Source of the DNA: Zopfochytrium polystomum
Lineage: Eukaryota > Chytridiomycota > Chytridiomycetes > Chytridiales > Chytridiaceae
Length of the DNA: 52,905 bases
Reading direction: 5' to 3'
NCBI GenBank assembly: GCA_025765615.1
Contig: JAIVFJ010000381.1
Location: forward strand, 1-52,905
How positions within the stretch are numbered: position 1 is the first letter of the stretch; every line of letters begins with the position of its first letter. Shown here piece by piece: positions 42,104 to 52,670 of the stretch. A program made the position numbers and the translations under genes. The notes under the pieces were generated by a model that did no database searches, was not told where the DNA came from, and worked only from the letters and a program-made list of their open reading frames with translations.

Positions 42104-44404
42104 ATGGATACGGTCAAGCCTGTTCTTCGCTTTTGTCTGGCTCGTAAGTCGCATACGTCGCCCATCTCTCTCTCCGAACCCTTCTTTCTGCCACGGTCTC
42201 TCCTCCCCCAATTGCGGCTCACTGTGCTGCTGCAGCGCGGCTAACTCAAACCCCCCCCTCACACCCCCTCCCCTCGATATATGCCGTTCCTCACCCGCGC
42301 GTGCGTTTTTCGTCGCGAACATACATGGACACCAGTGCTGAAGGAGACCCTTGCGCTGGACCTCCCAAACGACTCCTTCCTCGATCTCCTCAACCCCGAA
42401 AATGCCGACTTCAAGCCGAGCATCGCCCGCGGACCGCGTCGGTCGCAGGTCGAGGCCGCCATCGCCGCCGCAGAGATCTGGCTGCAGCTTCACGGATCGG
42501 CCGCCTTGGACCCTGGAAAGATGCTCAAAGAGATTATCAGCAACCGTTCGAACGACGCCAGAAACAACAACAACAAAACCCAAAGCGACACCGTGACAAC
42601 ACCCCAAAATGGCGCAGTCAACGGCAACGGCAACGGCAACGGCAACGGAGGCGGCGGGACGTCAACGTCGCCGAAGCCCCCTTCCTACCAATCGGTGGTC
42701 GACCCTTCGTCTGCCTCTGAGGACCCCTCAGCGGCTGTCGAGACGGCCCCGCAAGGACCCGCGTCCGAAGATTCGGAGCTGGGTCCGTCCTCTGCGGTGA
42801 TTGATCCAACTCACGACTACCAACTGGCAACTCCAGAATCATCACCTTCTCCTTCCACACCGCGCCCCGAGGCTGGCGCGATGCCTCCACAACTTGCCCG
42901 GCTTCGCGAACGAGAGGAAGTGGAAAGCGTCGCGTCGCGGCACTCGGATTTCAGCGCTGCAAACACTGGCGCGCCGTTCAAGTGGACAGATCCTGAAGTG
43001 TTTTCTCTTTCCGCTCTGGAACGACTCATCACCCAGCTGATTCCACAACTGGGCGGCCTTGACCACAGCATGACGTTGAAACGACTCGACTTTAGAGCCT
43101 TTGACGCGGTCCCATGCGTGCATATGCTTCACGCCGCCATCAGCCTGTGTCCAAACCTCGACACCGTTTTGCTGGCATTTACAACCACCTCTCCCGATTT
43201 GGCCACGCTGCAGCACATTTTGTGTGGAACGGGAGCTTCCAAGGTTACAGGCCTGGCTATCCACTCAGTCGGCGATGCGCTGGAGCCCGCCCCGACGAGC
43301 GAGTGGACCGCGGGCGAAGTTGACCAAACGGTCGGCCTCCTGCCGCTGGCGCAGACCTTTTCCCGTCTTGAAGCCTTAGGCATTGACGTTCGGGTCGATT
43401 CAGAGGTGATGGAGTTCATGGCCAACACGTCCGGACCTGCTCTTCGTCGATTGGAGTTGGTGAATGGAACCGGAAACGGCAACTTGGAGATGCTGGCGGC
43501 GGCAGCGGTTGCTGCCTACGGGGCCGACATGGACGAAAACGAGTTCCCGAGGTCCTCTCCATCCGCGCACTCAAATCGCGAGACAGTGCAATCACGCCAA
43601 ATCATCACCCTCATCACGCGCTCCCCACTGCTCGAGGCGGTCAATTTGGTAGGTTGCACAGCACTTGGCTCCGCGGGCGTCGCCACCTCGAGCGACCTGT
43701 CGCCGGTTGCTATCCTCGACGCCATCGCCTCTCGGCTGCCGCGCCTCCGCGCCCTCCGTGTTCCCGGCAACGCAACAGCGCAAGCGCTGACGGCCGTCCT
43801 TTCCGGCTGCCCTCTGCTTGAAGACCTGGACCTCGGCCCGCTCCCTCCGCACGGACCTGTTGCGGCCATTCGCGCGCTCATCGACCACGGCCAGAGCCTG
43901 CGCAACCTTGCGTTCCGCTTCGTGCCACCGACGCCGCTTCCCGGCAGCAGCAACAACAGCACCGGCGGTGGCGGCTCTGCAGCCGAAGCGGCAATGGCGG
44001 CGCAGCTACGGCACGCGCTCGAGTCCATCTTCACGGAGCTGCTGGACCGCCGCGGCCGGTTCCTCCGCGGCATCGACGGGCTCGGGTGGCCCGCGACGGA
44101 CCGCGTCGTGCGCGCCGTCGCTCGACACTGCCCGAACCTCGAGTCGCTGGTGCTGTACCCGTGCAGCGCCGTCCGCTCGGAAGCCGCCGTTAGGGACCTC
44201 GTCGCGCGGTGCCGCAGGCTCGTTCACCTCGGCCTGCGCGGCTTGCCGGCCCTTCCGGCCGGACCGGGCATTGGCGCCGGCCCGTCGCCGATTGCGGTGG
44301 CGGTCGCGGCGGCGGAGAAGGAGGTGAGGGGCCGTAGCTTGGGCAGCGGGCCTGCAGCCATGGCGACGCGGAGGAGGTTGGAGATTGCAAGGCTGATTTT
44401 GTGA
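42104..44404 (+). CDS. Leucine-rich-repeat-like (F-box/LRR type) protein
   Basis: Preferred model: exons 42104-42143 and 42336-44404 (702 residues). The donor is GTAAGT, a CTAAC branch site lies at about 42238, and the CAG at 42333-42335 is the first AG after it. The alternative is a single exon from ATG 42281 (707 residues). A Gly/Asn repeat (NGNGNGNGNG, about 42624-42650) and Ser/Pro-rich segments precede LRR-like repeats from about 43010 on (LKRLDFRAFDAV, CPNLDTVLLAF, FSRLEALGIDV, SPLLEAVNLVGC, LPRLRALRVPG, CPLLEDLDLGPL, CPNLESLVLYPCSA). No F-box is recognisable. Probably a protein-interaction scaffold. Partner unknown. Confidence 0.7.
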
Positions 44405-45166
44405 TCCACTGGTGCGCTTTCCCCTTTTGGACTCTTTCCCCCTACCCCCCGGCCTCCAGGCCTGTTCACTTGTGAAGTCTTTTTGGTGTGACCCTTTTTT
44501 CGTTGTATGTATGTGACTATTTTATTTTGCTTCCAACACCTTTCCTCGTTGGGCTTTGGCACCCGCCAGTGCCAACAGACTTTTCAAAGCCACCCTATTA
44601 TTAAGCTGGACCCGCGCTGCGCGCTTCTTCCATCTGCGATTCCCCCCCTCGCCTTCCGACACAATTGTATTTTTGCCTTTCCCTGCGACAAGGTTTGGTT
44701 GACCCCCGTGGGTGGCGCGTTGTTCTAAGCCGCTAACCCTTACCCTGTCTTTACGTTTATTTCCTTTCTCGTTTTTTGTTTCGCTCGTGGCTGCCCTCTC
44801 TACCGCGCTGGCCTTTGCTTGCTCTTTTCGTTCGACTGCGGCGGTAGCATTTATTCCCGCTCTCTCCACTGCTGCCTCCCGTTTCAGGTTTCTGGCGCCT
44901 TTTCCTTTTTTTTCTTCACTTGCTTCGCTCGGCTCAGTTTTTCCGTTTCTCTGCGAGGCATAATGCAGCCAGCTGCGGTTGCTGGAGGGAACCAAAACCG
45001 AAAAAATAAAGAAAGAAAAAAAAAAGTTTCGGCCACGGTTTTGCTCTTTCGTCTGTCGCTTTGGCCGCTTTCGGCCACGTGACTTAAGCAGCGCCGTTAC
45101 CTTGCGTTCGGAATTTGGCCCACCATTCCGTAGAGAGTTGCCAGCTTAGTTGGTAACAATCAGCAA
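44405..45166. other. Intergenic
   Basis: Pyrimidine-rich and low complexity; no gene seen. A purine tract lies at 45000-45025. Confidence 0.5.
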
Positions 45167-45259
45167 GCTGCCGTGGCGCAACTGGTTAGCGCGTGCGGCT
45201 GTTAGATGAGAATCTTACAGTTCACCGCAAGGTTGGTGGTTCGAGTCCACCCGGTAGCG
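45167..45259 (+). tRNA. tRNA-Asn (GTT) with a 19-nt intron
   Basis: The acceptor stem GCTGCCG pairs with CGGTAGC (one G-U pair), discriminator G at 45259. The D stem GCGC/GCGC, anticodon stem TGCGG/CCGCA and T stem GGTGG/CCACC with loop TTCGAGT are all complete. The anticodon GTT is at 45201-45203. The intron, 45205-45223, sits at the canonical position after base 37, and its ACAG can pair with the CTGT of the anticodon loop, as expected for tRNA splicing endonuclease substrates. The run of T needed for Pol III termination is not immediate; TTTT first occurs at 45261-45264. Confidence 0.93.
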
Positions 45260-45830
45260 ATTTTCTACTGCTAGTTCATTATTATGAAGGGTCCGCCACC
45301 CGTCACATTTGGTAGACTTAGGCGCCTCTTGCTATCCTCCTACCTGGTCGTTTTCATTGCTTTCCGGATTCGCATTCGCAGGGACTCGACACGCGGTCAG
45401 TTCAACACGCATCAGTGACGACGAATTTTTTTGTGCAGAGTCAGCCGGTGTTGGAGAAGATGCGAGTTATGTTTGTTAAGGATGGTATAATCACACAACA
45501 CACCAGTCTTTTTTTTTTTTTTTTTTTTTTTTTAGGACGTTCCCCTCTGTTTGTTTTGTTTTACCCTCGGACACGGAGGTAGCGCAGAATTGAGCCTGCG
45601 GAAAACTAAATTGGACTGGGGCGCCGACACTGGACTTGCAGTCCCTCTCGGCGTTGAAATGAAATGGAGCTGTGCGCCAAAGGAAAGCCTTTGCTGGTGG
45701 TGTGAAATAACGACTTTGCCACCAAATCACACGAATGCATTTCACTTTTTTTTTTTTTTTTTTTGTTTTTTTTTTTTTTTTTCTCCCGCCTCCATTCTTC
45801 TCCTTCACATCGGCTGGCGGCTCGCTCGTC
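45260..45830. other. Intergenic with long poly-T tracts
   Basis: Poly-T at 45510-45534 and 45746-45781. No gene seen. Confidence 0.5.
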
Positions 45831-46157
45831 ATGCGTTGCGATGCCTTTCCCCATTCAAGGCGCACGGAAGCGGTGTTTCTGCGAGCAACGACGGCAGCAC
45901 CAGCAGCAGCAGCGAGCGAGAGGGGTGCCGGAACTACACCCTTTGCGCGCAGTCGCAACGAGACCGCAATCAGCAGCAGCAGCAGCAGCACCGTTATCAG
46001 CCCTGGTCGGCTCGAAGCGTCGCTGGGCGCCGTTGCACAGCTGTCTGCAGAACTGCAGAGCGTCGCCGGGCGCGTCGAGGATCAGCTGAGGGTGCTGGCG
46101 GGGACGATGGGCGCGGTTGCTGCGCAGCTCGCAAGTGGCGGTGTGAAAAGGGAATGA
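45831..46157 (+). CDS. Hypothetical small protein with a C-terminal amphipathic helix
   Basis: 108 residues from ATG 45831. The N-terminal half is Ala/Ser-rich low complexity. The C-terminal half (RLEASLGAVAQLSAELQSVA and on) has regular hydrophobic spacing and no prolines, so it is likely helical. It loosely resembles the AVLFSAVGAALAQLRAQVAA helix in the proton-channel tail at 47412-49138, which could mean a copied fragment. There is no other support, and poly-T tracts flank it. Confidence 0.25.
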   Translation: MRCDAFPHSRRTEAVFLRATTAAPAAAASERGAGTTPFARSRNETAISSSSSSTVISPGRLEASLGAVAQLSAELQSVAGRVEDQLRVLAGTMGAVAAQLASGGVKRE

Positions 46158-47411
46158 ACTTGCGCGCCGCTGCGCGAGGGATTGTGGACGATTGAAGGGC
46201 GGTTTGAGCCGGTGATGATTCTTTGTTCTTTTTTTTTTTTTTTTTTCGCGAAAACGCGGGGGACTTTGCCCTGCATTCTTTTTTTTTTTTTTTTTTCTTT
46301 TTTCTTGTGGTGGTTGGGCTTTTGGATGGCTTTGTTGCAGGGTTTCTCTGAACAACAAGTTGAGAGGGTTCTTTCTCTTTATTCGCTTTATTTTGGTTTT
46401 GTCCATCTGCAAGTTTTGAAAATGTGAGGTCTGCGCTGGCCCCTCCACCGCAATACGTACGCAGCGCGACGCCTTACACGGATGGCGCCCTGTGCGGCTT
46501 AAAAAATAGTAAGGAAATGATTATTAGTCAAACCAGTGAGCGCGAGACCGGCGGACAGGGGCCGCATTGCATGTCGGCTTGCTGGCTTGCTGGGTCCAAC
46601 TTTTTTTTTTTTTTTTTTTTTTTTTTCGGGTTCCCCAGCGTGAAATAAATGAATACTGTTACGTAAATGAATAATTTTTCTTTTTTTTGTGGTTTTTTTT
46701 TCTTCAGCGGCTGTAAAGCGCGCGGGCTGTGCACACATCGTTGTTTGCCCCCGAAAAAGGCTCAACCATCACGCACACACACACACAGACACAGTCTCTC
46801 TCTCTCTCATTCTCTCTCTCTCTGTCTCTCTCTGTCTCTCTCTCTCGCTTCTCTCTATCAGCAGCTTCACAAATGGATCGCGGCTGATGACCATTTATTT
46901 GATTGCAACGGTCTTGTGCTGTGCAGGGTTGCAGCCAACGTAACCAAAAAAAAAAAAAAAAATAAAAAATAAAAAAATAAAAATAGAATTATTCGGCAAA
47001 ATTTTGGCCTGGCGCAGACACAAACAAACACACAAAACACAACAGCAACAAGAAGCACACGCGTAAACAACAACGTAACAACAACGTAACAAAACTAACA
47101 AAACTAACAAAACTAACAAAAAATAAAACAAGAACACAAACAAACGGTCGAAGTTGTCCTCGCAAGCAAAGGCTGAGCCGAACAAACAAAACAAAAATCG
47201 GCCTGCTTTGCCCGCCGGCCGCCCGGAACTTGCCCAGACTGCCGGGCCGGCGGATTGATTGATTGATTGATTGATTTTGTTGTTTGGTTGATTGCTGCTT
47301 GTTTGAGAAGATTTAGAAGATGAAGAAGATGAAGAAGAACAGAACCGACATTAATATCAAACAAACACACGCACGCACGCACGCACACCCCCGCACGCAC
47401 CCCACCCCACT
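46158..47411. other. Low-complexity intergenic region
   Basis: Repeated poly-T tracts (46231-46246, 46279-46296, 46602-46626), CT microsatellite (about 46795-46855), poly-A (46948-46962), AAC/AACAA-rich stretch (about 47025-47125), TGAT repeat (47254-47276), and CACG repeats (about 47368-47400) just before the channel gene. No gene seen. Confidence 0.6.
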
Positions 47412-49138
47412 ATGCACGCATCCTCCCGGGCGCCCGCCCCACCCGTCGCCGCCGCTTTCTCACCGGCGAAGCGCCGCGTCGCCGCCTTCATCTACACGGA
47501 CGCTTTCCACTTCTCCATCATCTCCCTCGTCCTCTTTGACCTCCTCCTCGTCTTTGCGGACCTCGTCCTCGCTCTAAACTCCACCTGCACTCCCGAGTTC
47601 GAAGACCGCGCCGCTCAAGACACCACCACCACCACCACCGCTGCCGCCTTCTTCTACAACAACAACACAAACCTGCGCGCCGCGGCCGAACCTGCCCCCG
47701 CCGCCGGCCCAACATGCACCCCAAACCTCCCGCCGTCGCACGCTCTGGCTGTTACCGAGGAAGCCATATTCTGGCTGTCGACTGCGCTCCTGCTCGTTTT
47801 TGCCGCTGACATACTTCTGCACCTGTACGTTGAGGGCGTCCGCATGTTTCGCTCCGTCGTGATCAGCTTTGACGCACTCGTCGTATTCAGCTCGCTCGGT
47901 GAGCTGCTTGCCTTCTAGTCACTTTTTTTTTTTCCGTCGCGAAAGCGTCCTGCGAGGATACTAACAACCTCTGCCCCCCCACCGCCCTCAGTCGTCTCCC
48001 TCACTCTCAAATACACAACCAACCGAACCCAGACCAGACCTATGCCGCCGCCATCGTCGCCCTGCGCATCTGGAAAATCGTCCGCATCATGCACGCCGTG
48101 TCCGCCTCGGTCGAGCAGAGCCACCTCCGCACCCTCCGCGCCATCACCGCCGCGAATGGCGCCATCGTCGACGCATGCCAGCGCGCGTGGAACGTGTTTG
48201 CGAAGGGGCAAGACAAGTTTTTGCGCGGCGTCCGGCGCGTCGAGAGAAGGCTTGAAACGGCGGGTTCGGGTGGTCCTGACGCGAGGAGGGGGGCAAAACG
48301 GGGGCACGCGCACAGCTGCGCGATGAAAGAGATGACGACGACGCCGGTGGCGTCCGCCGCCGCGACCACGCAAGATCACGAGCAAAGATCAGTGAAAGAG
48401 ACGACGCCGGCGGCGTCCGCCGCAAGCACGCTAGATCACGTGCAGAGCGGGACGAGGGAGATGACGACGCCGGCGGCGTCCGCCGCAAGCACGCTGGATC
48501 GCGCGCAGAGCGCGCAGAAACACATGACGACGCCGGCGGCGTCCGCCGCCGCGACCACGCAAGACCGCGAGCAAAAGGCAATGAAAGACATGATGGACGA
48601 GGCCGCCGTTCTCTTCTCCGCCGTCGGCGCCGCCCTCGCCCAGCTGCGCGCGCAGGTCGCCGCCGCCAACGAGCGGCGGCTCGAGCGCGCCATCCGCAAC
48701 GCCCACATGAGCCGCGAGGACGTGCACGAGGACGAGGACGAGGACGGCGACGACGACGACGCGCGCGAAATAATCGCAAACGAAAACGACGACGAGGAGG
48801 AGGGACGGCGCCCGCAGCGCGCCGGTGACCGAGAGCGTGGTCCAGTCGACCAAGCGTACCGCATGACGCACGCGGATCTCTTGCTCGGCGGTTTTTATCG
48901 TCGCGCCGTCGGAAACCCTTCAAATGCAGAGGGCGAGTTGAATACCAAAGAGAGGTTCTCCTTTTCCTTTACCTTGGTTTTTTGTTTTTTTTTTCCCCTT
49001 TTTGTGCATGTTCCACTTTTCTCTCTGTACACTGCACGCTACTTAAGGATACTTTTTTTCGATACAGTGGTTGTAATGCTTTGTTTTTATGTACTCCTTT
49101 TTGGCTGTTGCGTTTTGCTTTCTTTCTTGGTTTTGTAA
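47412..49138 (+). CDS. Voltage-gated proton channel (Hv1-like) with a long repeat-bearing C-terminal tail
   Basis: A voltage-sensor-only channel that would let protons out across the plasma membrane on depolarisation. S1: SLVLFDLLLVFADLVLAL, with the selectivity Asp (human D112 position) in VLFD. S2: AIFWLSTALLLVFAADILLH. S3: SVVISFDALVVFSSL. S4: ALRIWKIVRIMHAV, which keeps the Hv1 Arg-x-Trp pattern with Lys at the second gating position. Exon 1 is 47412-47898 (donor GTGAGC). The acceptor is unclear: 47990-47991 (branch ACTAAC at about 47960) gives a natural S3 (VVSLTLKYTT), but the frame then misses S4; 48031-48032 restores the S4 frame (530 residues) and shortens S3. The roughly 400-residue tail has four repeats, a helix and an acidic stretch. 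The last 60 or so codons are T-rich and doubtful. Confidence 0.75.
48332..48589 (+). repeat. Four tandem 60-69-bp repeats in the channel tail
   Basis: Units begin MTTTPVASAAATTQDHEQ, TTPAASAASTLDHVQ, MTTPAASAASTLDRAQ and MTTPAASAAATTQDREQ. The DNA core GACGCCGGCGGCGTCCGCCG is itself a near-palindrome. The repeat number could vary between strains. Confidence 0.85.
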
Positions 49139-49714
49139 AAGGAGTGGCTTGCGAGACTTCGCAACTCACACGGAGTCGGTTCAAAGCACCACAAAAGAAC
49201 AGGTCACGTGACAAATGCCTTGGGCGACGTCGCCCTCTTTGTCATGCCAACGATCGGCAACGATTGCTTCGTCTTTGTGTTCCTTATTTGTTCACATTCT
49301 GGAAATGGCCCGAATACCCGTCGCTCCACTTGGTGGCTGTGTGAGCGTAGAACTGCGCGACTTTGAATTCTTCAAGTCCATGCTGATTCGTTTCCCACGC
49401 TTCCTAAGTTTCTCCTTCCATGTTGGCGCTTTGGGCGAGATTGCCTTCCAATGAATTTCCGATGCACAACCCACGAACGGGGGGTTTTTCACTGCAATTT
49501 TTATTTTCGAGGAGGACGGCAAAAGGAACTAAAGACACTCAGGATAGGGGAACAGGGAGATTGAGCGAGCATCCAATGGTCGTGGGCGAAGTTAATCGCG
49601 CAACGAAACCTTTGGGACGATAGGTAAGGAAATTCTGAACAGGTGGGCGGAAGAGTTGGAAAGAGAAAAAAAAGTACGCTGCAAATGTTTGATGGTATGA
49701 AGTGAGCTTCCCTT
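49139..49714. other. Intergenic
   Basis: No gene seen. This is the convergent 3' flank of the channel (plus) and the cysteine-tail gene (minus). Confidence 0.5.
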
Positions 49715-50486
49715 TCAGCAGAGGCACCCATTCTTTCCACAAGTGCAACCGCTGCACGTGCAAATCTTGCAGTTCGTTTGAGGAGTCACCCCATCGGAAA
49801 AGTCTCCAAAAGGAACAAGAACGTCTGCGCCCGAGCTCTTTGATTGCACAGCTTGAGCTGCTAAGCGGACTGAGTTGACCTTCGCGTCCAGGACGTCGCA
49901 TCCGTCCGTGCTGACTTGACCATAGACGTCGTTGTACTGTTTGTAAGACGAGGGGCAGCCAAAGTTAAGATTGTAGCTCACGACCTGGCTGTAGTAGCCG
50001 ACAACCGCCGGGCCGTACGATCCGCTGCACCCGCTATAGTCGCCGGCCAGGCAGAAGGTGCTGGAACCAGAGGAGACCATGGCGTTTCGTACATTCGCCG
50101 CAGCGGCTTGGTCCTCGCCTTGCGACGCTTGACCGCAGCTGGACTCGTTCGGCACGGCTGCAGCGGAAAAGCGAATCGCGGGTTGATCGTCCCTCCTGGC
50201 GAGCCCGACGCCTTCGAACAGCACCAGGTCCGTTTTCCTCTCGCTGTGGTCAAAGTGTCCTTCGAAAGAAACGAGAGCACCAATCTCCGTAAAGTTGAGA
50301 AAGCCAGAGTGGAACGTGAGGTTGCGGTTGGGATCGAAGGTGATGCTCGTGATTTGCAGGTGCGGGGTTCTGGTGGCGGCAATTTGAAGCGGCGTAACAT
50401 TTGTCTTTTGGGCGCAACCCTGCGCCAGGCAAATTATGGAAACCGCCGTGTCGACAAGCCCGGTGTGGAAGTCTCGGTGGGACTAC
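49715..50486 (-). CDS. Probable secreted protein with a metallothionein-like Cys cluster at the C-terminus (5' end unresolved)
   Basis: The minus-strand frame is open from about 50486 (after an in-frame TAG at 50487-50489) to the stop at 49715: about 255 residues without a usable start, so at least one 5' exon lies upstream. The body has three N-glycosylation sequons (NVT, NLT, NFT) and beta-rich sequence (ITSITFDPNRNLTFHSGFLN). A Ser/Gly/Tyr-rich part with four spaced Cys follows. The protein ends in CKICTCSGCTCGKNGCLC: seven Cys in 18 residues with CxC pairs, the spacing seen in fungal and animal metallothioneins, which bind Cu(I) or Zn(II). Sequons suggest the secretory route. The role is inferred. 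Confidence 0.6.
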
Positions 50487-50712
50487 CTACACCTGGCGGA
50501 CGATGGGCGTGCGACCCCAGGTCTAACGTACGCGAGCTGAGGCAGCGATGACGACGACGAGCGGTGGCACGGGAGTGGTGGAAGACGGAAGTGGGCCAGC
50601 ACGGGCAGCACAAACAACAACCTTGTTCACGGGGCCACTCAATGCAAACAAAGACAGAAAAGAGAGAAAGAATATTGACAGCAAACAGGACACAAGACCC
50701 TTCAACAGGACC
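50487..50712. other. Gap that may hold the 5' exon(s) of the Cys-tail gene
   Basis: No in-frame ATG joins simply to 50486. Candidate acceptors on the minus strand are the CCAG and TAG near 50487-50500. No signal-peptide exon was found with confidence. Confidence 0.35.
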
Positions 50713-51042
50713 CTAAAAGAGGGAAATAGCCACTGAAGGGTGAACAAGGGAAGCAGCCGAAGCTTCCACACCGGAAATAATGCCGACAACACTCGCCAAG
50801 ACGGCGATCTTGGGACCACAGACGGTGAAAGCGCAGAGAGCGGCAGCTCCAGTGCCAATGATGCCGAAGACCAAACCGACGGCCGGAGGAGGGGCCCCTC
50901 TCTTGTGGAGTTCCAAGTTGTTCTGCACATCTCGTACAGCTAGGGCTGTGTTGTCATCGCCACCGGTGGGAAGGCCAATAGCACAGGCGATAAAGCCAAA
51001 GAGAAGGGAGAACAGGACTATTTCTTTTGTCTGGACTTTCAT
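50713..51042 (-). CDS. Small secreted Kex2-type preprotein with a hydrophobic mature domain
   Basis: 109 residues, single exon. Signal peptide MKVQTKEIVLFSLLFGFIAC; acidic pro-region (PTGGDDNTALAVRDVQNNLE); a Kex2-like LHKR site at residues 45-48; then a 61-residue, mostly uncharged Gly/Ala/Val-rich mature part with two Cys four residues apart (GTGAAALCAFTVCGPKIAVL). Such a peptide could insert into membranes or self-assemble. I recognise no family, and no toxin similarity is claimed. A TATAAATAG box lies about 85 bp upstream. Same strand as the Cys-tail gene. Confidence 0.65.
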   Translation of the reverse strand: MKVQTKEIVLFSLLFGFIACAIGLPTGGDDNTALAVRDVQNNLELHKRGAPPPAVGLVFGIIGTGAAALCAFTVCGPKIAVLASVVGIISGVEASAASLVHPSVAISLF

Positions 51043-51126
51043 AACTGGAGTTATTGGGACGAGTGTTGGGCGTTTCGTTGTTCTTCGGTGTTTGGGAGTA
51101 TGGAAAGGTGGAACACTGCACTCGGA

Positions 51127-51135
51127 CTATTTATA
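51127..51135 (-). promoter_or_regulatory. TATA box of the Kex2-type preprotein gene
   Basis: Minus strand TATAAATAG, about 85 bp upstream of ATG 51042. Confidence 0.6.
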
Positions 51136-51554
51136 GCGTTCCGGCGGGCGGAAGGGGATGGGGGGGAAAGGGGGGAAGGGGGGGAAGGGGGGGAAGTGTT
51201 GCTTTTGCGCCCATTTTCGCGACCTCAATCAGAGGGGGTTGAATCCACAATGCCATATGGCGCTTTTGCACCCTTTTGCCCTTCTCCAAAAAAGGAAAAA
51301 GCAGAGTTTGCGAAGCCATGCTGCGTGAAGAAATTTCTATTTGGAAAGTTCAAAACTTCTCGTCTGGTTTCCGTGCCGTCCACTCGAAACCGAGAACTGT
51401 GTGTATGGCGCGCACAGAATGAACAATGAGACTCTCGAGGGGTTGTTCTTGACAGAAAAATTAAAAATGGTCCTTGCCAGCGGGCAACTAATGAAATTTT
51501 CTTTATGCCGCACGGTTTGAAATTCTTGTAAGATGGGAGCGAACACGTTCCGCT

Positions 51555-51595
<41 letters not shown>

Positions 51596-51973
51596 CAGAT
51601 TCCTTTTCTGTCTGTGCACAATGTTTCTCTTCACTTTTTTGCATAAAAACGACAAACATCCACACTGTAGAAAATTTAATTTCAAGGAAAAGGCAACACC
51701 GAAAAAAAAACCAACTAAAACAAATCGGTTCCCACATGGTCTGTTTGCAGCCCCCCCTTCTTCCTCTTCCCTTACTCCGCCCCTCCACCCTCGACTGCCG
51801 ATTCACTCACTCAAAGGCACCCACTGACTGCTCCTCCTTTACCCGCTTGTCGGCCGCGTCAAACGCTTACATCCATCCATCCATCTTCCCCCAAAGGCCT
51901 CAGGAAAGAACCAGACCGATGACGGAGGAGGAGGAGTAGGAGCAGTCGACATCCCCCTAATTTCAAATTTCAC
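51136..51973. other. Intergenic
   Basis: Contains G-rich GGGGAA repeats (about 51150-51196), a GA microsatellite (51559-51588) and pyrimidine-rich sequence. No gene seen. Confidence 0.55.
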
Positions 51974-52307
51974 TTGACAAATTCTCATTTTGGAAATTCG
52001 ACTGGCTTTTCCACCAGCGATGCCCTCCCTCTCCTGCAGCGTCTTCGTAAAGGAGTCTACCGCGCACAGCTTGCTGCATCTGCTTCCTTTAAACGGACTG
52101 ACATTGCCACTGCCATCGATCGGCGCCAGGATCTCTTCTCTTCAGGTCAGATCGGCACAGTTCTCAACAACATCCTCAACCGCAAGCGATCCAATTCCAG
52201 CATTGATCACATCCAGGCAGAAACCCCAGCGGGTTCAGAGATTGAGTATGGCCCCTCGCAAATTCCCCGCCTTTGCAGTGAACAGGTGGAACGTTGGTTT
52301 TGCCCCC
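51974..52307 (+). pseudogene. Fragment resembling the linker before the RT of a non-LTR retroelement
   Basis: The open plus-strand frame (LRKGVYRAQLAASASFKRTD and on, then GTVLNNILNRKRSNSSIDHI, then LCSEQVERWF) has the pattern of the endonuclease-RT linker of fungal LINE-type elements. It is cut in frame by the LTR of Ty3 copy 3 at 52308. No RT motif is inside the window, so this is tentative. Confidence 0.4.
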
Positions 52308-52670
52308 TGTCAGGAACAGGGCAGGACAGGGCAAGGCAGACAAGGAACTGAGAGGAGTGATGATTGTATTGGAAACAATAATTCACTTGAGGGATGGGAC
52401 AGGTCCCCCATCCCCCTTTTATACCTTTTGAGAGTCTTCCTTGTCAAGACTCAAAGAAAGTTCCAGAAAGAGCAATTAGTAATACAATGATACCAATGAT
52501 ACCAATGACAACAAGACAAGTCAGGAAAGCAAAGAAGGTTCCAGAAGGTTCCACAAGGTTCCATGAAGGAATGTTCTAGAAGGTTCCAGAAGGTTCCAGA
52601 AGGTTCCACAAGGTTCCATGAAGGAATGTTCTAGAAGGTTCCAGAGGTTTCCAGAGGGTGATTCATAACA
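52308..52670 (-). repeat. 3' LTR of Ty3 copy 3 (363 bp)
   Basis: TG...CA ended. It is the longest of the LTRs seen, because of extra GGTTCC-type units in the heat-shock-element array. Confidence 0.94.

Noticed and set aside
41819..42110. CRISPR-like or regulatory repeat array
   Set aside because: Plain GACA and CT microsatellites without spacers, in a eukaryotic genome. No CRISPR array exists in the window.
48955..49138. Extra transmembrane helices at the end of the proton-channel ORF
   Set aside because: The codons come from a T-rich tract of 3'-flank type. The hydrophobic Phe/Leu/Val run is likely readthrough beyond the true end or an unspliced intron.
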